From NCBI GenBank assembly GCA_002780705.1, contig PEUP01000065.1, forward strand, positions 17,594 to 33,326: a stretch of DNA of 15,733 nt, written 5' to 3'. The notes beneath the pieces are model-generated. The model was not told where the DNA came from and made no database searches. It worked only from the letters and a program-made list of their open reading frames with translations. Source of the DNA: Elusimicrobia bacterium CG03_land_8_20_14_0_80_50_18. Its GTDB lineage: Bacteria; CG03. Below, piece after piece: positions 6,453 to 13,778 of this stretch (positions within the stretch are counted from its first letter, which is position 1; each line of letters starts with the position of its first letter). The position numbers and the translations under genes are program-made.

Positions 6453-7091
6453 TTGACATTACACCATAGACAAACTAATCTGTTTTTCATGCTGTTGTTT
6501 GCCGCCAATGCCTTCGCGGGCGCGAAAGTCGCGCTAACATTTGACGACGGTCCGCATCCCTATTACACAGAAAAAATCCTTGAGATACTGGACAGCTATT
6601 CCGTGAAAGGCACCTTTTTTCTCGTGGGTAAACAGGCGGAAAAATATCCGCAGCTCGTGCGGGCCATTCGCGATGCCGGATGCGAGATAGGAAACCACAC
6701 CTACAACCACCCGCGGCTTATCCATCTGAACGCGGAAGAAATAAGGAAAGAAGTGGAATCCACCACCAAACTGCTGGAAAACATCTCGGGGGAAAAAATC
6801 AAATATTTCCGGCCGCCGGGCGGCAGGTATTATTTTGACACACTTGAAAACATGGAGGGCCTTGAGATAATTCTCTGGACGATTAACACAGACGATATCT
6901 ACAAGCCCGCGCACAAGATATATGAAGAAAGCATTGCCGCCGAAGACGGCGATATCATTCTTCTGCACAGCGGCGTGGCCCAGACCATCACGGCCCTGCC
7001 ACGCATACTCAATTATTTCAGAAGCAAAGGAATCACGGCTCTCTCCATAAGCGAATTGCATAAACTGAAAAGCGCGGAGTTTTTTGAATGA
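6453..7091 (+). CDS. Secreted polysaccharide deacetylase (NodB/CE4 family)
   Basis: Metal-dependent de-N- or de-O-acetylase expected to act on peptidoglycan or another envelope glycan outside the cytoplasm. The 212-residue protein shows all five CE4 motifs: TFDDGPHP (D31 base, D32 metal), HTYNH (H82 and H86 metal ligands), RPPGGRY (120-126), the WTINTDD segment (142-148) and ILLHSG with H172. A start at TTG 6453 is chosen because it lies 10 bases after AGGGA and gives a complete signal peptide: a polar HHRQTN n-region, the hydrophobic LFFMLLFAANAFA, then likely cleavage after AFA. ATG 6489 would shorten the n-region. It begins one base after the rfaE2 stop and ends overlapping mltG (ATGA). 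The substrate cannot be told from sequence. Confidence 0.9.
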   Translation: MTLHHRQTNLFFMLLFAANAFAGAKVALTFDDGPHPYYTEKILEILDSYSVKGTFFLVGKQAEKYPQLVRAIRDAGCEIGNHTYNHPRLIHLNAEEIRKEVESTTKLLENISGEKIKYFRPPGGRYYFDTLENMEGLEIILWTINTDDIYKPAHKIYEESIAAEDGDIILLHSGVAQTITALPRILNYFRSKGITALSISELHKLKSAEFFE

Positions 7092-8011
7092 CAGCCCGCA
7101 CCGCCTCAATTCTTCTGCTCGGCGCGCTGTGGATTAGCTCCGGCGGAGAGCAAAGCGTTTTTGTGCGGATCCCGCGCGGTATTTCGGCCGGCGCTTTGTC
7201 CGAACAGCTGGAACGCGAAGGCGTGCTGTCAAGAAAACGGCTGTTCATGGCCGCCGTTAAAATATTACAAATGGACAGAACTCTTCACTACGGCACATAT
7301 ATGTTCTACAAAAACGCTCCTGTATTCAATGTGATAGCGGAACTGCACAAGGGCATAGGCCTCCTTATCAAAGTGACGATTCCCGAAGGTTTTCGCGCCG
7401 AACAGATTGCCGAACGCCTGGAGACCGAAGGCATCACCGGAGCTTCTGAATTTATAGAACATGTCACGAAAAATAAACTGGAGGGAGAGCTTTTCCCTGA
7501 AACTTATTTTCTGCCGCCTTCAGATTCAGCCAAACGCGTATGCGGCATTTTCAGGGCGCAGTTTGATAAAACAGCGTCGGAAATCCGTTTATCGGAGAAG
7601 GCATTGTCCGTGGGGCTGAGCCCGCGAGAGGCGCTGGTGCTGGCCAGTATTATAGAAAAAGAAGCCGCAGGTGATGATGAAAAATTTTTGATATCCGGCA
7701 TCTTCCATAACCGTCTGAAAAAAAGAATGCGGCTTGAGTCATGTTCCACAGTCCGTTACGCTTTGAACAAATGGCAGAAACCGCTCAGCATAGAAGACAC
7801 TTTGTTTGAGTCGCCGTACAACACATACCGGCGCAGGGGGCTCCCGCCCGCCCCGATATGCAATCCGGGACGCGCGGCGCTCTTGGCCGCGGTGGAGCCG
7901 GATGAGACAGATTTGCTTTTTTTTGTGCTGGATGCCGACGGCAGTCACAATTTTTCAAAATATTTTGAGCAGCACAGAAAGAAAAAATATGAGACAAAGA
8001 GGAAACAATGA
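7088..8011 (+). CDS. mltG: Endolytic murein transglycosylase (MltG/YceG)
   Basis: Cleaves nascent peptidoglycan glycan strands within the chain and helps set glycan length at the inner membrane. The 307-residue protein has a short N-terminal hydrophobic stretch (about 6-18) serving as anchor or signal, a LysM-like region (about 23-90) and the YceG catalytic domain (about 95-300). Motifs are IPEGFRAEQIA, LEGELFPETY, ASIIEKEA with catalytic E190 (equivalent to E. coli E218), SGIFHNRL, and SPYNTYRRRGLPPAPICNPG followed by a terminal HNFS segment. The usual LQSDPTV is LESCSTV here. The N-terminal hydrophobic stretch is shorter than most. It overlaps both neighbours by ATGA. Together with the CE4 gene it forms a small peptidoglycan pair. 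Confidence 0.93.
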   Translation: MTARTASILLLGALWISSGGEQSVFVRIPRGISAGALSEQLEREGVLSRKRLFMAAVKILQMDRTLHYGTYMFYKNAPVFNVIAELHKGIGLLIKVTIPEGFRAEQIAERLETEGITGASEFIEHVTKNKLEGELFPETYFLPPSDSAKRVCGIFRAQFDKTASEIRLSEKALSVGLSPREALVLASIIEKEAAGDDEKFLISGIFHNRLKKRMRLESCSTVRYALNKWQKPLSIEDTLFESPYNTYRRRGLPPAPICNPGRAALLAAVEPDETDLLFFVLDADGSHNFSKYFEQHRKKKYETKRKQ

Positions 8012-9315
8012 CAAATGAAGGCAAAATAGTGACAGAATTTTTCAACGGCAAGTGTGATTTCCGCGATATTTTTTTCCAATCCTCAAAGACCGCCGGAATA
8101 TTTTTTACGCTCTCAAAGGTCAAGCACAGCGAAACCGGCGCCGTTAAGGGCGCGGGATTCAGACAGGTCAGCGGTGATTTTTCGCATTTACAGAATTGTG
8201 AGTACACCCCGGATCTCGCGGACGCGCTGCTCTCCCGAGGAATAGAAATAGGCCTCAGGGAGCCCGAGGCTGATTTTGACAGCGATAAAATGAAACTTTT
8301 TCTGAAGGAACTTGACGGCTCACTCAGAGAGCGCGGGCGGGGTCTCGTGGAGAACATAGACATCTCTTTCGGGGTGGGCGACTCGGCCTTCGGGATATTC
8401 AACGGACGGAATACAGTGATGAATGACAGATACCGGATGAAATTTTTCATATCCGTGATCACCGCCCGCGGATCAAAAAAGGAAACATTCTCTTCAAGCG
8501 TTGTGGCTGTTGAGCCGCAAACAGTTGATTTTATGGACAATTGCCTCAAAAAAAGCGAATTTGCCCTGGACACGGCCGTGGCTCTTCTTGACGCCGGGAG
8601 CGCCCCGGGCGGGCCTATGCCGGTTCTGATAAAAAATGAGGCCGGCGGCACACTCATTCATGAGGCCATCGGCCACTCTCTTGAAGCTGACGCTGTCAGG
8701 CACGGTATCTCACCCGTTTACGCGGGGGCGATCGGCAAAAAAACAGCGTCCTCCGCGGTGACGGTGATAGACGACCCCACACTCCCGGGTAAAAACGGCT
8801 CATACCTTTTTGACGACGAGGGCATCGCGGCCAAACGCAGCGTTCTCATAGAAAAAGGAATCCTGAAAAGCTATCTGACGGACAGGAAAGAGGCGCTCTT
8901 CCTCAAAACGGAATCAAACGGCCACGGGCGGAGAGCGTCTTTCAAGGATAAACCGATCCCGCGCATGGGCATCACTTATCTGGCGGGCGGCGAATATGAT
9001 TTCGGCGATCTCCTTAAAAAAGCGGGGAAAGGTATTCTCGTAAAAAAAATGGGCGGCGGTCAGGTCAACCCGGCCAACGGCGATTTTGTCTTTGAGGTGA
9101 CGGAGGGCTATCTTATTGAAGGCGGGAGCATCGGGCCGCTCATAAGAAGAGCCACTCTTGCCGGCAACGGGCCGGAGCTCCTGAGAAAAATAAAATATAT
9201 CGGCGGAGAGGTGGGCTGGGACAACGGCACCTGCGGGAAGGATGGACAGGGCGCCCCCGTTTCCGACGGAATGCCCGACACCCTGCTTCCCGAGGTTGTC
9301 GTGGGCGGCGAATAA
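8008..9315 (+). CDS. tldD: TldD/PmbA family metalloprotease (TldD)
   Basis: Cytoplasmic zinc protease of the TldD/TldE family, known for cleaving unfolded peptides threaded into a heterodimer (microcin B17 maturation, CcdA degradation). Over 435 residues the catalytic motif HEAIGH is visible at 218-223 (HExxxH), followed by EAD. C409 in GTCGKDGQ corresponds to the third zinc ligand region, and the C-terminus carries the PVSDGMPDTLLPEVVVGG pattern. It is somewhat shorter than E. coli TldD, and the N-terminal third is poorly conserved. TldE/PmbA, its usual inactive partner, is not in the window. It overlaps the mltG stop (ATGA), and a likely promoter for the next gene lies in its last codons. 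Confidence 0.9.
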   Translation: MTNEGKIVTEFFNGKCDFRDIFFQSSKTAGIFFTLSKVKHSETGAVKGAGFRQVSGDFSHLQNCEYTPDLADALLSRGIEIGLREPEADFDSDKMKLFLKELDGSLRERGRGLVENIDISFGVGDSAFGIFNGRNTVMNDRYRMKFFISVITARGSKKETFSSSVVAVEPQTVDFMDNCLKKSEFALDTAVALLDAGSAPGGPMPVLIKNEAGGTLIHEAIGHSLEADAVRHGISPVYAGAIGKKTASSAVTVIDDPTLPGKNGSYLFDDEGIAAKRSVLIEKGILKSYLTDRKEALFLKTESNGHGRRASFKDKPIPRMGITYLAGGEYDFGDLLKKAGKGILVKKMGGGQVNPANGDFVFEVTEGYLIEGGSIGPLIRRATLAGNGPELLRKIKYIGGEVGWDNGTCGKDGQGAPVSDGMPDTLLPEVVVGGE

Positions 9316-9324
9316 TTTTATAAT
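9296..9324 (+). promoter_or_regulatory. Sigma-70-type promoter giving a probable leaderless cyclase mRNA
   Basis: TTGTCG (9296-9301) and TATAAT (9319-9324) are separated by exactly 17 bases; the -10 matches the consensus fully and the -35 in four of six positions. The expected start point, 6-8 bases after the -10, falls on or next to the ATG at 9330. There is no ribosome binding site before that ATG, which fits a leaderless transcript. Strength and use are inferred. Confidence 0.55.
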
Positions 9325-9329
9325 GTGTT

Positions 9330-11258
9330 ATGCTGAACATAGATTTTAAAAATATCCGAATAGAAAAAAACACCCTGCGCGCGCTCCTCATAGGCATGGC
9401 GGTCACTCTTTTATTTTCGCTGTTTTCCTTCTTCGGAGTGTTGAGGGTGTTTGAATATAAGACCCAGGATTTCCGTTTTTTTCTCAGGGGTGAAAAAGAC
9501 GCCTCGGAAAAAGTGCAGATAATATGCATGGGCGACGAGAGTGTCAACGATAAGGCCATGGGCAGATGGCCATGGCGGCGGCGCTACCACGCCATTCTTC
9601 TTAACCTCCTCTCAAAATATAATCCCGCCATGGTCATGTATGATGTGCTCTTCACCGAAAAGGACAATTATCCCGAAGATGACCATGTGCTCGCGGGGCA
9701 GCTGAATAAACTGAAAACCTATTTACCGATGTTCTGTATGATAGATAAAGGAGAGGCAGAAGAAATACAGGACCCTTTCCAGAAGCTGCTGCTCAAGAAA
9801 ATAGCCATACCCGGCGAAGTTGACGCGAGTTTCTACAACGCCATTGAACTCGTTCTGCCGATAACGCGTTTTTCGGGGGCCGTCGCCGGCAGCGGCTACG
9901 CCAACGCCGTGCCTGACAGTGACGGCACGACCCGCCGCGTGGCTCTTGTCGTGGCCCACAACGGGAAAATATATCCGCACATAGCTTTTAAAATGGCCCT
10001 GGATTATCTCGGCGTTGACAACGCGGATATAGAAATACAGCCGGGGAAATTCATCAACATCAAAAAAAGCAAATACGGCGCTTTCCGGATACCGGTTGAC
10101 GAGCGGAACCAGATGCTGCTGAATTATCCGGGCGGCATTGAGCGCTATCATCCGATGAGCTTTCTGGAGGTCATTGACACCTACAGGTCGGATCCCGAAG
10201 CGCAAAAACTCAAAGATGTGGCGGGCAAGGCTCTTTTTGTGGGCCTCACCGCAACCGGTACCGTGGATTTGCGGCCCACTCCATTCTCGACCCTTTTTCC
10301 TCTGGTGGGGGTTGTGGCCGCCACATTCGCCAACATCGTTGACAGGTCTTTTATGAGAGCCACACCGCCCTGGGCGGATTTTCTCATGGTGGTTTTCATA
10401 GGTATGCTGATCACTGCCTTTTCTCCGAAATTTTCACCCGTGCAGGGCGCGGTTTTTTCGGCCTTTGCAATGCTGGTCTGGGGCATTATCTCGTATGTTC
10501 TCTTTGTGCGCCTGATTGTCGTGCCGATGTTTTACCCCTTGAGCGCGGGACTCTTCTCTTATCTGGGGATCACGATTTTCAGATTCGCGACCGAGGAAAA
10601 AGAAAAGAAATTTATCAAAAGCACCTTCCAGCGCTATGTTTCCTCTCAAGTCGTGGACGAGCTGATCAAAAATCCTGAAATGTTAAATATGAACGGAAAA
10701 AAAGAATGGCTCAGCGTGTTTTTTTCCGACATCCGCGGCTTTACTTCTATGAGCGAAAAAATGGAACCTGAAGAAGTCGTGCATATCCTCAATGAGTATC
10801 TCACGGAGATGACCGAGATAATCTTTAAGTACCAGGGCACTCTTGATAAGTTCATAGGCGACGCGATCATGGCCATATGGGGCGCGCCGAAATATTTCCC
10901 CAATCACGCGGAGCTGGCCGTGCGGGCCGCCGTGGAAATGCAGGAAAAGGTGAAAGAGCTCTGCCTGCGGTGGGAATCAGAGGGGCGGAAAGGAATAGGC
11001 ATAGGCATGGGCGTGAACACGGGCTTTGTCGTCGTGGGTAATATGGGCTCTGCAAGTTATTCCGATTATACGGTCATAGGCGACAATGTCAATCTGGCTG
11101 CCCGCCTGGAAGAGAACGCCCCCGCAGGCAAGATCCTGATATCTGAGGCAACCTATCAGGAAGTGAAAGACATCGTGGAAGTAAAATTGCTGGAGCCGTT
11201 ATCGGTAAAAGGCAAACAAAAAGCGGTGAAGGTTTATGAAGTCCTTAAAATTTGCTAA
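9330..11258 (+). CDS. CHASE2-domain class III adenylate cyclase
   Basis: Membrane cyclase making cAMP in response to a signal read outside the membrane. The 642-residue protein has an N-terminal membrane helix (about 17-41), a large extracytoplasmic CHASE2 sensor (about 42-345), three closely spaced helices (about 350-364, 373-394, 397-418) and a cytoplasmic cyclase domain (about 455-640). Catalytic features are complete: metal-binding D467 (FFSDIRGF) and D511 (KFIGDAIM), purine-selecting K507 and T581 (YTVIGDNVN), and transition-state N588 and R592. The Lys/Thr pair is the class IIIb adenylate-type signature, so cAMP rather than cGMP is expected. The CHASE2 ligand is unknown. The gene follows tldD by 14 bases with its own likely promoter and lies 8 bases before a CRP-family regulator. 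Confidence 0.93.
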   Translation: MLNIDFKNIRIEKNTLRALLIGMAVTLLFSLFSFFGVLRVFEYKTQDFRFFLRGEKDASEKVQIICMGDESVNDKAMGRWPWRRRYHAILLNLLSKYNPAMVMYDVLFTEKDNYPEDDHVLAGQLNKLKTYLPMFCMIDKGEAEEIQDPFQKLLLKKIAIPGEVDASFYNAIELVLPITRFSGAVAGSGYANAVPDSDGTTRRVALVVAHNGKIYPHIAFKMALDYLGVDNADIEIQPGKFINIKKSKYGAFRIPVDERNQMLLNYPGGIERYHPMSFLEVIDTYRSDPEAQKLKDVAGKALFVGLTATGTVDLRPTPFSTLFPLVGVVAATFANIVDRSFMRATPPWADFLMVVFIGMLITAFSPKFSPVQGAVFSAFAMLVWGIISYVLFVRLIVVPMFYPLSAGLFSYLGITIFRFATEEKEKKFIKSTFQRYVSSQVVDELIKNPEMLNMNGKKEWLSVFFSDIRGFTSMSEKMEPEEVVHILNEYLTEMTEIIFKYQGTLDKFIGDAIMAIWGAPKYFPNHAELAVRAAVEMQEKVKELCLRWESEGRKGIGIGMGVNTGFVVVGNMGSASYSDYTVIGDNVNLAARLEENAPAGKILISEATYQEVKDIVEVKLLEPLSVKGKQKAVKVYEVLKIC

Positions 11259-11266
11259 ACTGCGCC

Positions 11267-11947
11267 ATGGTTGAAAAAGAGATACTCAAGAAAATACCGG
11301 TGTTCTCGGCGCTCCCCGCGAATCATCTTGCGCGCCTCGGAAACATAAGCGAGGTGAAAAGTTTTAAGAACGGGAATCTCATCGTTTCGGAAAAAGCGCC
11401 CGGCAAAATGCTTTTTTTCGTCATCTCCGGCAGGATAAAAATTTACAAGACAACCGCAGCCGGACATATCAAGGTGCTGTCTTATCTTAACAAAGGCGAC
11501 ATCTTCGGGGAAATGGTAATTTTCGACGGCGGTCTGCGCTCGGCTTCGGCGGAAGCGATGGCCGGATGCAGAATACTCATCATAAGGGCCAAAGATTTCA
11601 AAGAATTCGCCTCAAGCAATATATCCGTTCTTCTGAAGATAATCAGCACACTGATCGGGCGCCTTAAAAAGGCCGACGACGAAATCCGCTCCCTTGCCTA
11701 CAACACAGTCATCTCAAGAACGGCCTTCACTCTTCTTGAATTCGCCGATCAATATGGGGTGAGGAATGGCGATAAAATCCATATTAATTTTCCTCTCACA
11801 CATGCCGAGATAGCTAACAATGTCGGGTCGTCGCGTGAAGTCATATCACGGGTGCTTTCAAAACTTGAAGACCTGCGCTATGTCAAATGCCATCGGGGAA
11901 CAATAGAAATACTGGACACCGCGGGTTTGAAAAAAGTCATATACTGA
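11267..11947 (+). CDS. CRP/FNR family transcriptional regulator
   Basis: A predicted cyclic-nucleotide-responsive DNA-binding protein of 226 residues. The effector domain (about 8-125) has a phosphate-binding cassette GDIFGEMVIFDGGLRSASAE (77-96) with G81, E82, R91 and S92 matching the residues that hold cAMP in CRP. A dimerisation helix (about 118-145) and a winged helix-turn-helix follow (about 177-205: LTHAEIANNVGSSREVISRVL, recognition helix with SSREVISR). There is no cysteine cluster of the FNR type, so an oxygen-sensing Fe-S role is unlikely. The start is taken at ATG 11267; a TTG at 11252 would add five residues and overlap the cyclase stop. Lying 8 bases behind an adenylate cyclase, it is the likely receiver of its cAMP. 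Confidence 0.9.
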   Translation: MVEKEILKKIPVFSALPANHLARLGNISEVKSFKNGNLIVSEKAPGKMLFFVISGRIKIYKTTAAGHIKVLSYLNKGDIFGEMVIFDGGLRSASAEAMAGCRILIIRAKDFKEFASSNISVLLKIISTLIGRLKKADDEIRSLAYNTVISRTAFTLLEFADQYGVRNGDKIHINFPLTHAEIANNVGSSREVISRVLSKLEDLRYVKCHRGTIEILDTAGLKKVIY

Positions 11948-11957
11948 TTTTCGCTCC

Positions 11958-12287
11958 ATGAAAAAAATAGACGCCATATTTCCCGCCGACCGCCTGGAAC
12001 GGGTAAAAACCATCCTTTATCCCCTCAATATAGGGGGCATGGTCGTTTCACATGTGAGGGGAATAGGCCTTCAAAGGGGTGAACTCAAGCATAAAGAAAA
12101 AAGCTTTTTTGAATTGCCTAAAATAAAACTTGAACTGGTCGTCAGGGACAGCGAGCTCCAGAAAGCCCTTGATCTCATAATAGAGGCGACCCAGACCGGG
12201 CGGACGGGCGACGGCAAAATATTTGTTTCTAACATACATGAAACCGTCAGGATTCGCACGGGGGAATACGGAGAGAATGCCGTTTAA
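11958..12287 (+). CDS. PII-like signalling protein with altered T-loop
   Basis: A 109-residue member of the GlnB/GlnK family, trimeric proteins that sense ATP/ADP and 2-oxoglutarate. It starts MKKIDAIF and has GIGGMVVSHVRGIG and Q39 (GLQRG). The B-loop TGRTGDGKIFV (80-90) and C-loop VRIRTGE (97-103) for nucleotide binding are intact. The T-loop between Q39 and LPK (53-55) is about three residues shorter than in GlnB. The RGAEY sequence bearing the uridylylated Tyr51 is missing; a Phe pair (SFFELPK) occupies the region. Uridylylation by GlnD is therefore not possible at the usual site. No amtB, glnA or glnD is nearby. It lies 10 bases after the CRP-type gene and overlaps purH by 11 bases, so partners may lie in cAMP signalling or purine synthesis (inference). 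Confidence 0.88.
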   Translation: MKKIDAIFPADRLERVKTILYPLNIGGMVVSHVRGIGLQRGELKHKEKSFFELPKIKLELVVRDSELQKALDLIIEATQTGRTGDGKIFVSNIHETVRIRTGEYGENAV

Positions 12288-13740
12288 GACGGCCCCGGCC
12301 TCAGCGGCTGAGGGCATAAAAATCAAAAGGGCTCTGATAAGCCTGAGCGACAAACGGGGCCTGAGTTTTTTTGCCAAAGCTCTCATCTCGGAAGGCGTCG
12401 AGCTGATCGCCACCGGAGGCACCTACAAATACCTCAAGGAACGGAATATCCCCGTAAGACAGGCGGCCACAGATCCGGGTGGAGAAATACTGTCAGGAAG
12501 GGTGAAGACCTTGAGCCGAAAAATATTCGCGGGGATACTCGCTGATAAGTCCGACGCGTCTCACCGGAAACAGCTTGAACGGCTGAAGATTAAAAACATA
12601 GACCTTGTCTGCGTCAATCCCTATAAACTCGGCAAGCTGCCTGAAAGCATAGACATAGGCGGCATAGCGCTTTTGCGCGCGGCGGCAAAAAACTGCTCTT
12701 CCGCAATACCTGTCTGCGACAGCGGCGATTACAAAAGCATAATAGAAGAAGTGCGGAACAAAGGTTTCGTTTCATCCGCGCTGTCAAAAAAACTCGCCAT
12801 GAAAGTGTTCGGCCTGACCTCTGCTTATGACAGCGCCATACTCGCCCGTTATGGAGCGGGACGGGAACCGTCCGGCGCTCAAAAACTCAGATACGGTGAA
12901 AACCCCGCGGACAAAGCTTCGCTTATCTTTGCCGGGGGGTGCTCGCAAATCTCAGGAAAACAAATGTCCTCCAATAATATTTTTGACATGGAAGCGGCGT
13001 ATAATATAGTGAGCGAATTCAAAAAACCCGCCTGCGCCGTAATCAAGCACAGGAATGCATCAGGCGCGGCCGCGGCGGAAAAGCCGCTTGAGGCTTTGAA
13101 AAAAGCTTATGACGCCGATCCCCTGAGCGCGTGGGGCGGCGTTTACGCATTCAACAGACGGGTGGAAAAAGATTGCGCCGCTTTTCTGTCAAAGAAATTT
13201 GTGGAATGCATAGCGGCTCCCGGCTTTTCATCTGAGGCGCTTCAGATACTGGGGGGCAAAAAAACCGTCATCTTCAAAGCTCCGCTTCGCCACACAGAGC
13301 AAACAGTCAAAAGCTCGGTCTTTGGAACTGTCACAGAAAAAAAAGCACGGACATCCTTCCGGCCGCGCGCGGTGACAAAAAAGAAAGCCGGAAAAAGCCT
13401 GATGAAAGACCTTGAATTCGCCTGGAAGATTGTGAAACACACAACATCCAACGCTGTTGTCATAGCTTCGCGGGGTCAGACCCTCGCCGTCTGCGGCGGT
13501 TCGCAGTCCAGGGTGAGAGCCATGGAGATTTGCGGTAACTATTTAAAAAAACAGCAAAACATGGTTCTTGCCACTGACGGATTTTTCCCTTTTGACGATT
13601 CAATAAAACTGGCTAAAAAAATGGGAATCAAAGCCATCATACAGCCGGGCGGCTCAATACGCGACAACGATGTTATCAAAACCGCCGACAAACTGGGCAT
13701 GATAATGCTCTTCACCGGTTACCGGGTCTTCAAGCACTGA
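12277..13740 (+). CDS. purH: Bifunctional AICAR formyltransferase/IMP cyclohydrolase (PurH)
   Basis: Carries out the last two steps of IMP synthesis. The 487-residue protein has an N-terminal MGS-like cyclohydrolase domain (about 16-190) and a C-terminal transformylase domain (about 200-487). Cyclohydrolase residues are recognisable: R75 and K77 (GRVKTL), Y116 (VNPYKL), D126 (SIDIGG) and K138 (AAAKN). The transformylase K257-H258 catalytic pair (VIKHRNASG) is kept, as are DPLSAWGG, IIQPGGSIRD and the C-terminal FTGYRVFKH. It is 25-40 residues shorter than typical PurH and diverged: VKTLHP is VKTLSR, LRYGENPHQ is LRYGENPAD, and the segment before IDIGG is shortened. The start at 12277 overlaps the PII end by 11 bases; a longer in-frame start lies inside the PII gene. 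Confidence 0.93.
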   Translation: MPFKTAPASAAEGIKIKRALISLSDKRGLSFFAKALISEGVELIATGGTYKYLKERNIPVRQAATDPGGEILSGRVKTLSRKIFAGILADKSDASHRKQLERLKIKNIDLVCVNPYKLGKLPESIDIGGIALLRAAAKNCSSAIPVCDSGDYKSIIEEVRNKGFVSSALSKKLAMKVFGLTSAYDSAILARYGAGREPSGAQKLRYGENPADKASLIFAGGCSQISGKQMSSNNIFDMEAAYNIVSEFKKPACAVIKHRNASGAAAAEKPLEALKKAYDADPLSAWGGVYAFNRRVEKDCAAFLSKKFVECIAAPGFSSEALQILGGKKTVIFKAPLRHTEQTVKSSVFGTVTEKKARTSFRPRAVTKKKAGKSLMKDLEFAWKIVKHTTSNAVVIASRGQTLAVCGGSQSRVRAMEICGNYLKKQQNMVLATDGFFPFDDSIKLAKKMGIKAIIQPGGSIRDNDVIKTADKLGMIMLFTGYRVFKH

Positions 13741-13752
13741 AATATTAATCCA

Positions 13753-13775
13753 CCGCGGCGAAGCGGCCGAAGGCC
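13753..13775. terminator. GC-rich hairpins between convergent genes (weak terminator)
   Basis: In the 38-base gap between the purH and ssnA stops, CCGC (13753-13756) can pair with GCGG (13763-13766), or GGCC (13765-13768) with GGCC (13772-13775) around GAA. The two hairpins are mutually exclusive. No run of T follows on either strand, so intrinsic termination is doubtful; the position between convergent genes is the main support. Confidence 0.25.
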
Positions 13776-13778
13776 CGT

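Noticed and set aside
7785..8657. Long open frame of about 290 codons on the minus strand across mltG and tldD.
   Set aside because: The plus-strand genes carry the catalytic motifs; the antisense product is Ser/Pro-rich low-complexity sequence typical of shadow frames.
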